Of a DNA stretch of 64,000 nucleotides, positions 46,680-58,762 are shown in pieces. The DNA is from Apis mellifera (taxonomy: Eukaryota; Arthropoda; Insecta; Hymenoptera; Apidae): NCBI RefSeq assembly GCF_003254395.2, contig NC_037648.1, forward strand, positions 5,587,635 to 5,651,634, written 5' to 3'. Each line of letters begins with the position of its first letter. Position 1 is the first letter of the stretch. The position numbers and the translations under genes are program-made. Below the pieces are notes generated by a model. That model was not told where the DNA came from. It saw only the letters and a list, made by a program, of their open reading frames with translations, and did not search any database.

Positions 46680-47230
46680 GAAACTTTTTTTCAATGCAGA
46701 ACGGAATATAAACTTAGCAGAAACAAATGGGCACAAGTTAGGAAAGAAAAATGTAGGGTTGTTGAGAAATAATTAATATAGTGAAAAGATATCATTGCGG
46801 AATACTTTAATGGAGAAACATTAGTTTTGATCTTCATCGACAGTCAAAATGTTTGTATAAATAAATTACTTTCACTTTTTATGTTTTTACCAGCTGACAA
46901 ACGAGGTCATTTAGAATTAAAGCAACCGTGTCCCGATCGTAATCTTCAGTTTCTCCTTTTGTTTCCATGCGGGGAACGCTATTTTCTATTGGACCTCACA
47001 GAACGTTTTCGTTAAGTGCATAAGGGTACGATCTTGTTAATGGGTCAAGAAACGGAACAATGCCAATGTAATAGCCGTTGCTTTCACCTTTTATTGTATT
47101 TCACCTCTAACTATTCTATCGCAAATTGCGCGGCGAATTATCGCGAAATTTTCTCAACAACATGATCATATTTATATTTAATAACGTCCAGTTAATCGAA
47201 TCGATCATCAATAAACGTAATCCTTGTTTT
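46680..47230. other. GC-richer island with possible terminal exon and poly(A) signal
   Basis: A 550-bp island. A T-rich tract ending TTTTTACCAG (46884-46893) precedes the frame at 46894-47015. CGCGGCGAATTATCGCG near 47128-47144 is CG-rich. AATAAA at 47210-47215 is followed about 10 bp later by TTGTTTTTA. That order matches an acceptor, coding end, 3' UTR and poly(A) signal, though AATAAA is common in this AT-rich DNA. Confidence 0.4.
46894..47015 (+). CDS. Possible 3'-terminal coding exon, about 40 codons
   Basis: A long pyrimidine tract (TTACTTTCACTTTTTATG, then TTTTTACCAG) is the best splice-acceptor context I see in the window. After it the frame reads ADKRGHLELKQPCPDRNLQF then LLLFPCGERYFLLDLTERFR and stops with TAA at 47013. 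The frame is open from 46827 through the tract, as expected of a T-rich intron end. The peptide has balanced charged and hydrophobic residues and two Cys. There is no in-frame ATG inside the exon. I recognise no family, and no upstream exon can be joined from this window. Confidence 0.28.
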
Positions 47231-50200
47231 TACTAATCATTCAAAACTCTATTAATAATCAGTTTTCTTTGTATTATCAACCATGAAATTGTTAAACAAA
47301 AATTATCAAATTTCTCAGATAAATGTACTTTATATTCTTCACATCTGTTTTTTTCTGATGTTATTCATTGATTTCTGATTTATAAAATAATATTACAGAT
47401 ATAGTAACATGTGAAGATTATTTTCAACTATTTATTTGTGATGAAGAATAAAAAATAATAGTAAAAAATAAATTAGAATAATATAAAAATAAATTGAAAA
47501 TAGAATAAGTTATTTTGAAATATTATAATTTTTAAGAAAATCAAGTAAATATTTGACAATAGTATTGATAGATTAGATAGAATAGTAATATTATTTACTA
47601 TATATGTTTTGCTCAAAAAAAAAATTCATATTTTGTTTTAATATTTATTTTTTCAAAACTAATTTAAAAATATCTATTCTTATTTAGAATAAGAGATGCA
47701 TTTAATTAATTAACATATTTAATAATATATATTTAATATATTTAATAATATATGAAATTTTATATCGAGCAAAAACGAAAAAAAGAAATTAAATGTTAAT
47801 TAAAGTTACTAATTAAAATTACTAAGTACAAAATTTTAAGAAAAGCTAAATTTTTATTTTTAATTTAATTTTTTAATTTTAATTTTATTTAAATAAATTT
47901 TATATTAAAAAATAAAAGAAAAATATTATATCATATGATAAAATTTATTTTAAAATAATTTATCAAATTTTAAATTGAAATAATTACTGATAAAAAATAT
48001 TTTTTTAAGAAATAAAACTTAATATATTTAAAAATGTAAATTAAAACTTGTATTTTTGAAATTTAAAAAAAAAAGTGATTAAATTTTATTTTATAATATT
48101 TTTTTATAGTCCTTTCTATAATAGTCCTCTTAATAATTAAAAATTATTAATAAATTAATAATAAATAATTATTATCAAATTAAAAATTTATTGTGAACAA
48201 TTAACATAATTATTTAATATCAATTTTTAATTTTGTAGACATTTTTTTAACAAAAATATAAATTTGAATTAAATATGTACGAAACTTGGAAGAATAATTG
48301 ATTAAATTTGAAATATTATTTCGAATAAGAAAATTTTTATTATTCTATCATGTTATTAACCTTTCATAAAAGTCAGTACAAAATGAGTATATTAAATATA
48401 TCCAAATCTATTAAAAAATTAAATACAATAATAGAATTGTATGTTTTTTTTTAAAGAATTAATAAAATAAAAAAAATGATAAATAATTTAATATGTATTC
48501 ATATAATATAATCAAATATAATATATTTATATGCATATAACCAAACATATGATATTATAATTGATAAAGTTAAAATTAATTGTTTGTGACAATTTCATTG
48601 TCGCATTGATATATAATTATTTACATTTAGTTTAGCAAATTATAGATATTATAATTTTCTTATGGTTCGAAGATTAATAGAATAGAACTTTGCTTATTGG
48701 ACAAGTTTCAAATCAATTTAGTTTAAATTGATGTACGAAATACATATTCGATTATGTAAAACATTGCATAAACTGAAATATTGGAATAAGAAAGTAGAAA
48801 TAAATATAATTTTTATTTGTATTTTTAAAATTAAAATGTAAAATATTTTTTAATAAAGTGCAACTAATAAAAAAAATAGATGATATATTTTTTTATATTA
48901 TAATATAATATTAAATGGATAGAAATTAATGATTAAAATAAATTAATAATTAAATAGCAATAAATAATTTAGCATTTCCATGTATTTAATTAAACTTCAT
49001 AAATATAAAATTGAACTTTCAAGAAATTTTTGATAATTTCTCCAAAATTGAAATTTTACAATAAATGGAAATATACAAAGAAATTATATATATTAAATTA
49101 AATAATTATATATATTAAATTATATATAATAATAGATTATGAAAATTCAATCAGTTATAAATATTTTATATAATTATATCATATTATATAAATATTTTAA
49201 TTATATTATATAAATATTTTTTAAATTTAAAAATTTTGCATATTATATATCTAATAATTATATATATATAATTATTAGATATATATATTATATATATATA
49301 TAATTATACATATATCTAATAATTAATAAATAATAATAAATATCTAATAAATAAAAGTTATATGTGCAATAAACAATTAAACGTGTTGTATGTATTTATT
49401 TGTTTTATCATATCAAATAAATTTAAATTAAATCTTTTCTCCAGATAAACATTTAACAGTAAGTAATGCTTGACATAAATTAATTGAAAATGCAACGAAA
49501 CACAAGAAAATAATTGTGAAATGATTTATTGTATATCGGAGCGCTCTACATAAATCATTCATAATAATGCTCTACAAATACAATAAGCAAAATCTCTGTT
49601 TCTAATATGCTAAATTGATTCGTTTATTTTTTTAATTGTTGATTCACATATGTAGATAGAATGTAGCAAACATCTTCAGATTTCAATTCTTCAATCATAA
49701 ATATATTCCATAATATAATGAGATTTGTATATAGAATATATTTGTAGGATATAATAATGGCATTTATTATTTTTAAATAATACTTACTTCAAATAACCAA
49801 ATAGAATAAGCTATATATATTATAATATATAATATATAATTGTTATTAATTATACTATTATACTATTATTAATTTATTTCGATTGTGTAATTATATTTTA
49901 TTTTATCATATAATTTTTATTTTAAAAAAAGAAAACATTTCAAAATATTTCAGAGATCAAGAATTAATTTTTTTTCTTAATAAAGAATTAATAAAAAAAA
50001 TATTTCAGAATATGTTTTTTCATTAAAAAATGAATCTTCTTGATTTTTTTACATAAATTTATATATTTAATATGTTTAATTAATCAGTATAATATATTAT
50101 TCTTCAGAAGAAAACATCAAATTTGGATTGATAAAAAAATAACTTAATTTGAAATAATATGATATAGTATTAGTAATACGATATTTATAAAATATTTATA

Positions 50201-50770
50201 AAATATTTATTATTTTATTAAAAAATAAATAAATTTGTTTGTTTATAAATAGAATGTTAATTTTTTAATTAAATTTAGAATAAAAATTTACAAATTTATA
50301 AAATAGTGCATAACATAGTTAATATCTTTATGCTTTCAAAAATATTTGTATATACCTTCTTCTATAAGCAAATATATTATTACTGCAATTATATATAAAT
50401 TTTTTATGTAAACAAAATTTTAAAGAGAAATTTTTACTTTCATCTTTTATTTGTAATTTTATATTTATAATTTTATTGATATTTAATTTCTATCTGGAAA
50501 TTAATCAGAAATTCTTTAAATACATTTGATGAATTTTCAAATTTAATTTTCTCGAAAATAGAGTTTAAAATCAAACAAATTTTATTTTTTATTCTTGTTT
50601 TATTTTCATGTGTAAAATTTTTTTTTAGATTTTGTCATATTCACTTTTGCCGAATTGATAACAAAAAATATAATTCATGAAAAAAATATTCTTACAACAA
50701 AATAAAAAACAATAATCAATTTTTTTAATGAAAAAAATTAATTTATTTCAAATGAACAAATATTTAAAAA
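47231..50770. other. AT-rich desert, no gene seen
   Basis: Contains the 42-bp palindrome at 49244-49285 with related ATATCTAATAATTA words to about 49360. A weakly less-AT patch near 49500-49570 (GTATATCGGAGCGCTCTACA) has no frame. Nothing else stands out. Confidence 0.8.
49244..49285. repeat. Perfect 42-bp palindrome
   Basis: Centred between 49264 and 49265. The left half includes CTAATAATTA and the right half TAATTATTAG, with ATAT arms outside and TATA inside, and every base is complementary. A further copy of the half-word ATATCTAATAATTA lies at about 49312-49325. Palindromes in TA-rich DNA arise easily, but the C/G pair in the middle of each arm supports a true inverted duplication. Confidence 0.85.
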
Positions 50771-50860
50771 ATGTGCAATAGATATCGTTATGCGATATAT
50801 TCTACATTCGATTTTTCGTGCTCTGCATAACTTTTTTTCACTCGTGCTCGTTCTATTAGG

Positions 50861-51067
50861 TTAAAATGATGACTCGTTGACTTTACTTGTGAGATCGGCC
50901 TTTGCCGGAACGGTACCAAAATGCGGAAGGGACGGAAATTTGAAGAAAAATGTCCCCGTTTTTTCGATACAGCCAGAATGACAGGAGGATAGGGACAGGG
51001 ACAGGGAAAGCACGCGGCTAATAGCGAATCGTAAATCAAGCACGCGGGTAGGAATGCGTTGATTCAT
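50861..51067 (-). CDS. Small ORF, 68 aa, unrecognised, doubtful
   Basis: Starts at a true ATG and ends with TAA: MNQRIPTRVLDLRFAISRVL, then SLSLSLSSCHSGCIEKTG, then a Phe/Pro-rich part and ADLTSKVNESSF. The SLSLSLSS run comes from the CCCTGT tandem. The N-terminus has a weak hydrophobic stretch but no clean signal peptide. A second frame (50788-51039, 83 codons, ...FPCPCPYPPVILAVSKKRG...) overlaps it in another phase and begins at a non-ATG codon. Neither is recognised, and both may be chance. Confidence 0.15.
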   Translation of the reverse strand: MNQRIPTRVLDLRFAISRVLSLSLSLSSCHSGCIEKTGTFFFKFPSLPHFGTVPAKADLTSKVNESSF

Positions 51068-51087
51068 CTCGATTTAACTCAACTCCG

Positions 51088-51157
51088 TCGATCGTGACCA
51101 TTAGTTTTGACACGTTTATTATTTTTACGCAATCGGTCACCCTTTTACCACGATCGA
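51088..51157. other. 70-bp inverted repeat region
   Basis: 9-bp arms TCGATCGTG/CACGATCGA enclose a 52-nt spacer that itself holds GGTCAC, the reverse complement of the GTGACC overlapping the left arm. Two alternative pairings are therefore possible. The arms are GC-balanced, so chance is less likely than for TA palindromes. Confidence 0.5.
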
Positions 51158-51360
51158 TACGCTGCAGGAGATTTTCAGGAAAAAAGTTAACTTGTACTGG
51201 TAAATAGATTTTTTTTGAAGAAGGAGAAATGATTGTTCAATGGAAAAGGGGTACAATTTATTTCCAATATCGAATTGTTTTTTATAATTTAAAAAGAAAC
51301 AAATAAAAAATAATGCCATAATAGAAGTCAATCTGATTAACTTTATCATCATTAATTATT

Positions 51361-53871
51361 TATTTATCCTATTCGTGAATTCTAGTTAGGATTTGGTTAG
51401 GAAATAGTTCTAGAAACTATTTTAAACAGTTATGTAATATATGTAATATATACAGTTATGTAATATATGTGTATAGTTAATATATAATAAAATATAGTTT
51501 TAACTGAAATAATTATTAGAACTAAAATATAATAATAAAACTTCTTTATATAAACCTATCGGAAAATTATTCATTATTCACATAATCAATTCATATAATA
51601 GTCCATTTTATTTTCTTCAGCTATGATGTTTCATTTAATTAAGAAGTTTGTATTCGTATAAAAGAATTTTATAGAACATTTTGTTTAAAATACATAATAA
51701 TATATCAAATATCATTAATTTAAAAATAAATTTGCAAAGATAATAACTCTAATATTTAATAAATTAATTTTTTATTAATTGCATAGCATAAATAATGTAT
51801 ATTTCTAATTATATTATATTACAAAAATGTTTGATAAGTAAAAGTCAAATAATACAAGCTTATTATTAAAGTTCGGATGAGGTAACGTGTAAAATTTCAT
51901 TCATATAAATGAAGTTCATATTAAATACTTAAAAATTAATATTTCTTCTTTTTTCAAAAATTACTATTTTGTCAAAAATTAAAATTTTAATAAATTCTGA
52001 TTTTTGAAATTCAGATTTGAAATTTTTCAAATTCAGATTTGTATTTTTCAACTAATAATACTATTCATATAATAACAATATTCGTCTCTTTTGTTTGTAA
52101 AAAATCAAATTTTATTTATTATTTTTATTTTATTTCTTTTTCTATAAAAAGTTTTATAATAAAATCATATCAATAAAATAAATCAATAGTTTAAGTATAA
52201 GTAAATTCAATTATATTATTATTATTTTATTAATTTGTAATTATAAAAGTAAAAATTTATGTTATAAAAGCTTTTTATAAATTAGAAATTATAAAAATAT
52301 TTTTTTCATATAAATTATTTTTCATTTATATTTTAAATTATAAGAATATCAAAAAATTTTGAAATTTATGAATATTTTGAAATATTTCGAAGATTTTCGA
52401 AGTTTTATTATATTTCTAGTAATTATCATTATTAACTGATATTTGTCTATTTATATAAAATTTGATTGTACACATATCTAATACATACAGAAAAAGACGC
52501 ATATGGTTTAAAAAGAAAAAATATAAAATATTTAAAAAACGATATCATGATATTTGAGGAATGAAACAAAATCTTTATTTAAATTTTAGTTATATTTCTA
52601 TAAATTTGATTTTGCATAAAAATTCACAATCTATATTATTAATATATTTTAATATTACATCGATTTCGATTTCGATTCTTGAGAACTGGAATAGTAAATT
52701 TAATCTATATCATATCTCAATGTATTAACATAACACACATGTTCAAAAAAATTTAAAAGACAATTTTACTTTATTAAAAAAAGTGAAATTGAAAATTACA
52801 TGAATTATAAATATAAATTTGTTAAATATATGAATAATTAAAAAATTTTAATTATAGTCGATAAATATATCAATTTTATAATCATTTTGAAACCGAAGAA
52901 TAACAATTATAAAACCAATATAAAATCAATATAACACCAGTTTTCAAAAACGAAAATTGATATTAATATTGGTTAACTATTGTATCTATAATAGTTATAT
53001 TATATATAATAGTTATATATAATAATATAGTTATATTTTAATACTTCTGATATTGAAACTTTAAAAAATAACGATCAATTTGATATCTGATTATAAGATT
53101 AATTATTTTATATAAGATTGAAATATTACCACATTTCCAAATTTAGTTTATATACGAAAGTGAATATTTAAATATTTTATAATTATATAGTTTTATATTT
53201 ATAATATATTAAAATTATTATAGATTGCAAATAGAAAAAAATTTAATAATAATTAAATATTTATAATAGTATCGTATAAATAATATTATTTATTTATAAA
53301 TTGGATTAAAAAAAATTACGTTCAATTGTACTAAAAATACAATAAAAAATTACAAAATCAATTAGAAAATTATTGTAACAAAGTATCTTGCATGAACATA
53401 TAACAAGTTTAATTATTAAATGAAGTTGATTAAGAAAATTTTATGAATTTTATCATTAGTTTCATGATTATAAGATTATATAAGAATTTTTATTTTGTTT
53501 CTTAAAATACTATTTTTATTAATTAGAATTGAATTCACTAATATTATGCATTGATTAATTTGTTAATATTATTAATTATTAAATTAATATGTAAGAAATT
53601 TCGAAAAATAATAATTCAATTTCTTTTTTGATTTAATTATTATTACAATCAAGTTATAAAGTTATCTGTTAATAATAATAACTTTTCATATTTAAATTTT
53701 ATATCATATTCTGTATGAAAGCTGAATGAATGATTCTGTATAAATGAATGTTTGAAATTCATTATTTTAATAATATATCATAGTTAAACATTTGAAGCAT
53801 GAAAGATGAGAGCGAATCAAAGATTTTTTTTTAAGAAAAGATGAAATTTTTTTTATTTGGTCTATAAGCAT

Positions 53872-53936
<65 letters not shown>

Positions 53937-56880
53937 TAATGATTATTTTTTTATTATACATATAAAAGTTCTTTAGTGCTTTTTTATAATCTAATATATA
54001 AATAATTTTTAATAGTATAGTATATTTTAGAGTATATAAATAATTTTTAATAATTGTTTATAATTTAATAAGTGTTTCATAATCTAATAATAATCTAATA
54101 ATAATTTAATATATATAAACAATATTAAATATTAAATATATATATATATATAAACAAAACAAAATTTATGAAAAATAACCATTGATTTTTATTGAAAAAT
54201 TTTATATTTCATTTTTTACAAATATTATTATATCATTTTTAAATATTAATTTAAATATTAATTTGAAAAAGAATGTTTTAAATGAAATTAGTAAAAATTA
54301 AGAAAGAATTAAATAAATAAATGAAATGTAATGAACATCAAAAAAAAAAAATTTGAAATAAATTTTCACTTACGAATTTTTTTAAAATTATTTGTAAAAG
54401 TTTCTGAAGTAAAGTTCATAAAAATAATTAAATGCAAACTTATTTTAACCTTGATTTTTGCTATCGCAAATAGTTTAAATTAATTTAAAGTAAAGAACAA
54501 AATATCAAATCTTTCTTTTATATAGAATATTTTAAATTTTATATAGAATTCTTTTATATAGAATATTTTTTTTAAAAAGCTATTTCAAAATTAGAAACAT
54601 TTCAAATCAATTTCATATTATTAAGATTATAATATTTTTATTTGATCTTATTATAACTTGTTTATATTATATGAATAAAAAATTTTTATCAATATGAATA
54701 TAATTTTATCAATAATATAATTTTTGTTTTTTATTAATAATATAATTTTTGTTAATTCTTTTTAATTAAAGTTTTATGGATTTCTTATCTATATATTTTT
54801 AAAACTTTATTGAACGTCATTAAACAAATTAACTTCACATTTATACTTTAACATTAATAACCAAAATTTGATTATAACATTGATATATTTTTATTTATAA
54901 GTATATAAGCAAAATTAAAAGATTGTTGTTAAATTATATTTTTTAAAACTTTTAATAAATATAATAAAATATTATAGTATTTAATACTTATAGTATTTTT
55001 CACAACGAAGCTTTTTTATATATTGAAAAAGTATTACTTTTATAATATTTTTCACATACTTTCATGATACTAATTTTAATTTCTCAACAATTAATTAAAG
55101 GGATATTCAATTAAATTTTTCATATTTAAATTGTTCATCAATTAGTTGCATTTATTCTATTTTATTCTATTTAATTCTATTTAATTAAAATATTGTTTAT
55201 ATATATCTCATAAAATGAGTTTTCAATATAATATTAAGGAAAAAAAATTAATTCTATTTCTCATTAGCTAATATTTGTATTAAAACATAAAAAAATTATT
55301 GCTTTTAATATATCTTAGATATAACGCATTAAATACTTGATTAATAAAGGGAAAATTCAGTCTATTTAAAAGATAAATTATTTTAATATTTTTTATTCGA
55401 TATTTATTTATTTTGTAATTTTATTAGAAAAATAAAATTAAAAAAATAAAGGTGTTTTTTATGGAATGTAATATTTATATTTAAAAATTTATATTCATTC
55501 AAAACTATTTTTTGAATATTTAATTATAAATATGAATTCTTTATATATTTTTTTTATCTTTACACTTTTAATCTATCAATAAGATAAATCTGTATTATGA
55601 AAAACATTATTGTTTATTATTTTTCATTTTCTTTTTTAATTGAAATAATCAAATAATTGATAATTAATTCATTTGAAAATATGTTATAAATAAGTTTTAT
55701 TATATAATTTATTAAATAATTTAATAATTTATTTATAAATAAATATTTTTATATAAAATAATTTTAATATAAATTAATTTCTTTATTTTATTTAAAGTAA
55801 TTATTTGTTCTTTTATTTAAGAATAAAAATGTCCATTTCTATTATAAAATAAGTATTTTAAAAATTTCAAGAAAGTTTTTTTAAGAAAATTCTAAATTAC
55901 TTTATTTTAAAATTAATTTTAAAATCATTATAATTTATTTTCAAAAAGACATATATTTTATAAAGTATTTTCATAGATAAATTAAAAAAATAAATTAATT
56001 AATTTAAAATTTAATGATTTATTTATTATTTAACGAAATAAATTTTTGTTTGATTTAAATGAAAATATCTAATCCTTTAGTAAATAGTATCAAATATTTA
56101 TATTTCTTTTAATTAACATTATTTTATAATTACTATTACTTATTATTGAAAATTTTTAAATATTTTGTAAAAAAATATTTTTTATTTTGAAGTTAAAAAC
56201 AAGTTTTCTATAAAAAAATTCATTGTTTCAAATAATTTTCAATTCTTGAATTTTTAAAAATTTTCTGAATAAATATTTATATTTCTTTCTTTTTATATTT
56301 TTTTAATTGATCAAATAAAAAATTTAATTTTAATTTTATTTTAATTTAATTTTTAATTTAATTTTTTCATTTAAAATATATTATTTATCAAATATTATTA
56401 TTGTGTTATTAAGATAATTATTTTTAAAGTAGTTGAAATAAATTTCGCCTAAATTTGATACTTTATATAAAATTATTATAAAGAACACATCACATATGAT
56501 ATTCGTAAAGAAATAGAAGCGAAAATGTATACAAAATATAAATATAAAAAAAAATATGAAAATATATGAAAAAGAGTAATATCAAGTTAAAGCGAAGCGA
56601 AGAATATTAATTTTTTTTTAAAAAAAAGCGAGGAATTTTTAGTTGACACGTTGAAATATAGAAACTATTACGTATATTTTTATTTTTTTTAAACCATTTT
56701 TTTTAATTTTATTATATATATCAGAATTTTTTGATATTCCAACATTCATTTTAAAATTAAACACTTTAAAGTACTTCATAAAGTATTTAATTATTTAATT
56801 AGTTAAGATTAGAAATTTTTTTAATTTCTTTTAAAAATCATTTGTAAAAAATTTAATATTTTGTACAATTGAAAAAATCA
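51361..56880. other. Longest AT-rich desert, no gene seen
   Basis: About 5.5 kb without a credible frame. It contains a direct repeat at 51427-51471 (CAGTTATGTAATATATGT twice, period 26), the (AT)n at 53875-53932, and a short (TA)n near 54139-54153. The frame at 53767-53961 is the microsatellite. An AAAGCGAAGCGAAGAATATT patch near 56588-56608 is slightly GC-richer but has no structure. Confidence 0.8.
53875..53932. repeat. (AT)n microsatellite, about 29 units
   Basis: The longest uninterrupted dinucleotide run in the window, between GCATTAC and TATAATTAATG. Confidence 0.95.
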
Positions 56881-56889
56881 TGTAACTTG

Positions 56890-57470
56890 AAAACTGATTG
56901 TGCGATAAATGTCAAGAAATATCAATCGATGCGATAACGCATTGTGAACAATGGTTTTCTTCTTTTACTATTTCGAAGATTGATCGATCTTTCAGAGTAA
57001 CGATTCGTTCAATGGAAAAATGAAAATCTGTGCGCAGGTGGAAATCAACGACAAAACATAACTATATTCTGATGCAGGTGACTCGAGGACGGCCATTGTC
57101 GATCATCATTGAAATATGTGACAAAATTTTGTGAAAAATCGGAAAGAGAAAACAGAGAGAAGCAATGTGTGTACAAAACATATGAAGAAAGCTATTTTTG
57201 ATTCGAAACTGGGTTAGTCAAACAGTACTACAGTGTTGAACATTCCCACCATTATGAAGTCCTTCGTTGGGTTTAATCTAGAATTGCTTTTTCTTTTAAC
57301 TGAGATGAATTCGATAAACACAGATAGAAAGTATCACCGCATGCACTTCCGGAAATTACGCTTCTTCTCGTTACATTTTCAAATAGAGTTCTATCTACAA
57401 TCATTTTCTTTCTCTTTCCTCGCTATTTGTTTTATTACAATGTAGATGAAATTGCCGAATGTACTTATAC
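56890..57470. other. GC-richer island with paired CAGGTG E-boxes
   Basis: A 580-bp island. ATGCG-ATAA-CGCAT (near 56935) is a small inverted repeat. CAGGTG occurs at 57035-57040 and 57075-57080, exactly 40 bp apart; each is preceded by GCAG-type sequence that could also act as a splice acceptor. GACGGCCATT (57088-57097) is shared with the 18.2-kb hairpin. The small ORF at 57254 follows. CAGGTG is a known bHLH/Snail-family site. Confidence 0.4.
57254..57445 (+). CDS. Small ORF, 63 aa, possible secreted peptide, doubtful
   Basis: The in-frame ATG at 57254 (the frame opens at a TTG at 57233) gives 63 codons to TAG: MKSFVGFNLELLFLLTEMNS, then INTDRKYHRMHFRKLRFFSL, then a hydrophobic Phe/Leu/Ser-rich tail. 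The first 17 residues form a short hydrophobic segment after Lys, loosely like a signal peptide. The tail is T-rich codons (TTT/TCT/CTC) and probably reflects a pyrimidine tract. Start context TTATGA is weak. No family recognised. Confidence 0.15.
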   Translation: MKSFVGFNLELLFLLTEMNSINTDRKYHRMHFRKLRFFSLHFQIEFYLQSFSFSFLAICFITM

Positions 57471-57984
57471 GAATATACGTAATGAAATATTCTTGATGAA
57501 AATATTATTATAGAATGAATAATAGAATGAAGGATCGCATAGAAATTTTAATATAGATTTTTACGATAAGTATAATAAAATCAAAGTATAATAATGGGAA
57601 ATAAATCTATTTGAATAAATAGTTTTTTTGTTTTATAATTTTGTTTTATATATTTTATAATTGATAAGAAAGAATTTATATGAATATATTATATATGAAA
57701 ATTGAAAAAAAAATGTGATATCAACAATGTGAACTAGAAGTGATAATCATGGAAGGAAAACTGAAGATATTTTTTTATATATGCTAGATTTCAAATAAAT
57801 ATTATTAAAGATGTAAATATTTATTAGAATGCAGAATATTATCGAACAATAACTAAAAGTTATAATAATTAAAATTGTTTGCAAAATTTCTACTGCATGA
57901 TAAAACTAATTTATTTAACAACTTATTCATCCTTTATTATCACATAAAAGTTAATTGTACATTGGCTTTTTTTTGAAAATTTAA

Positions 57985-58050
57985 TTTGAACTAAAGATCA
58001 ATTTTAGAAATCAAAATAAACATAAAAGTTAGTATATAAAAATATTAATT
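57985..58050 (-). repeat. Dispersed repeat family B, copy B3 (inverted)
   Basis: AAACATAAAAGTTAGTATAT then AAAAATAT (58018-58045) is the exact reverse complement of 45710-45737, 28 of 28 bases. The adjoining GATCAATTTTAGAAATCAAA (57997-58016) is the diverged reverse complement of TTCTAGAATCAACTTTC. The opposite orientation argues against local tandem duplication and for dispersal. Confidence 0.65.
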
Positions 58051-58683
58051 GAATCTTATTTATTAAATTATAAATAATCTAAGTTTACGAAGCAAGATGA
58101 ATATAGAACCATCTCACTTTTCTTATAAAAATTCTTCTTATAAAAATTACTTACCAATACTTAATAAATTATGAAAATTTTAATTATATAATAAATACTT
58201 CAATGAAAAATAACAAAAAATTAAAATTAATAAAATTTTAAAAATTAAAAATATTCTTAAAAATTCATCAAATTTTAAATTTAATTTATTCAATTATTTA
58301 ATCAAATTGATAATTAATATTGTGTATATCGAATTTTTAATATATCGAAACACAATTGTATCAAGTTTAATTGAAATCGATACGAATATCCAGAAATCCA
58401 GATAGCTATGATATCTATGAAAAGAACTGGAAAAGCTTTTTTCAAAAAGAAAACTTTCTTGTTAAAAATAAATGGCAAAGGTGAGAGGAGAGTTTTGTAA
58501 CTATATGCGAATTTTAATTGGGTAGTCAATGCGCATTAGAATTTGAAGTTGTAAAGGAAAGAATTTTGGACATAATAGTTGTACTGACTAATTTTAAGGA
58601 AAATTTTTCATGATTTCTCTTTCATGATATTTTAATTTAGATAATTTTTTAATTTGTTCGATATACTTAATTTATTAAAACGA

Positions 58684-58686
<3 letters not shown>

Positions 58687-58725
<39 letters not shown>

Positions 58726-58762
58726 CATATATATATAGATATATAGCATATATATATAGATA
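58687..58762. repeat. (TA)n plus 21-bp tandem
   Basis: An uninterrupted TA run (58687-58724) passes into two perfect 21-bp units made of TATAGC, (AT)n and AGATA, at 58721-58741 and 58742-58762. Confidence 0.95.

Larger units (their letters stand above)
44951..46680. other. AT-rich desert with a 96-bp tandem array, no gene seen
   Basis: A/T-rich sequence holding a small purine-rich patch with a hairpin (45590-45664), dispersed repeat copy B2, and the tandem array at 46064-46337. No credible ORF. Confidence 0.8.
50770..51360. other. GC-richer island with open minus-strand frames and inverted repeat
   Basis: A 590-bp island. The plus strand has a GGGACA tandem (AGGGACAGGGACAGGG, 50991-51006). 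TCGATCGTG (51088-51096) and CACGATCGA (51149-51157) form a 9-bp inverted repeat, and GTGACC (51094) and GGTCAC (51135) form a competing inner pair. Two minus-strand frames overlap here. Confidence 0.4.

Noticed and set aside
47210..47215. AATAAA words throughout the window as poly(A) signals
   Set aside because: They are expected by chance in such AT-rich DNA. Only the one after the 46894 exon candidate is mentioned, because of its order relative to other signals.
58314..58529. 71-codon minus-strand frame
   Set aside because: Starts at TTG and is Phe/Ile/Leu-rich from a purine-rich plus strand. The donor-like GTGAGA lies on the opposite strand and does not support it.
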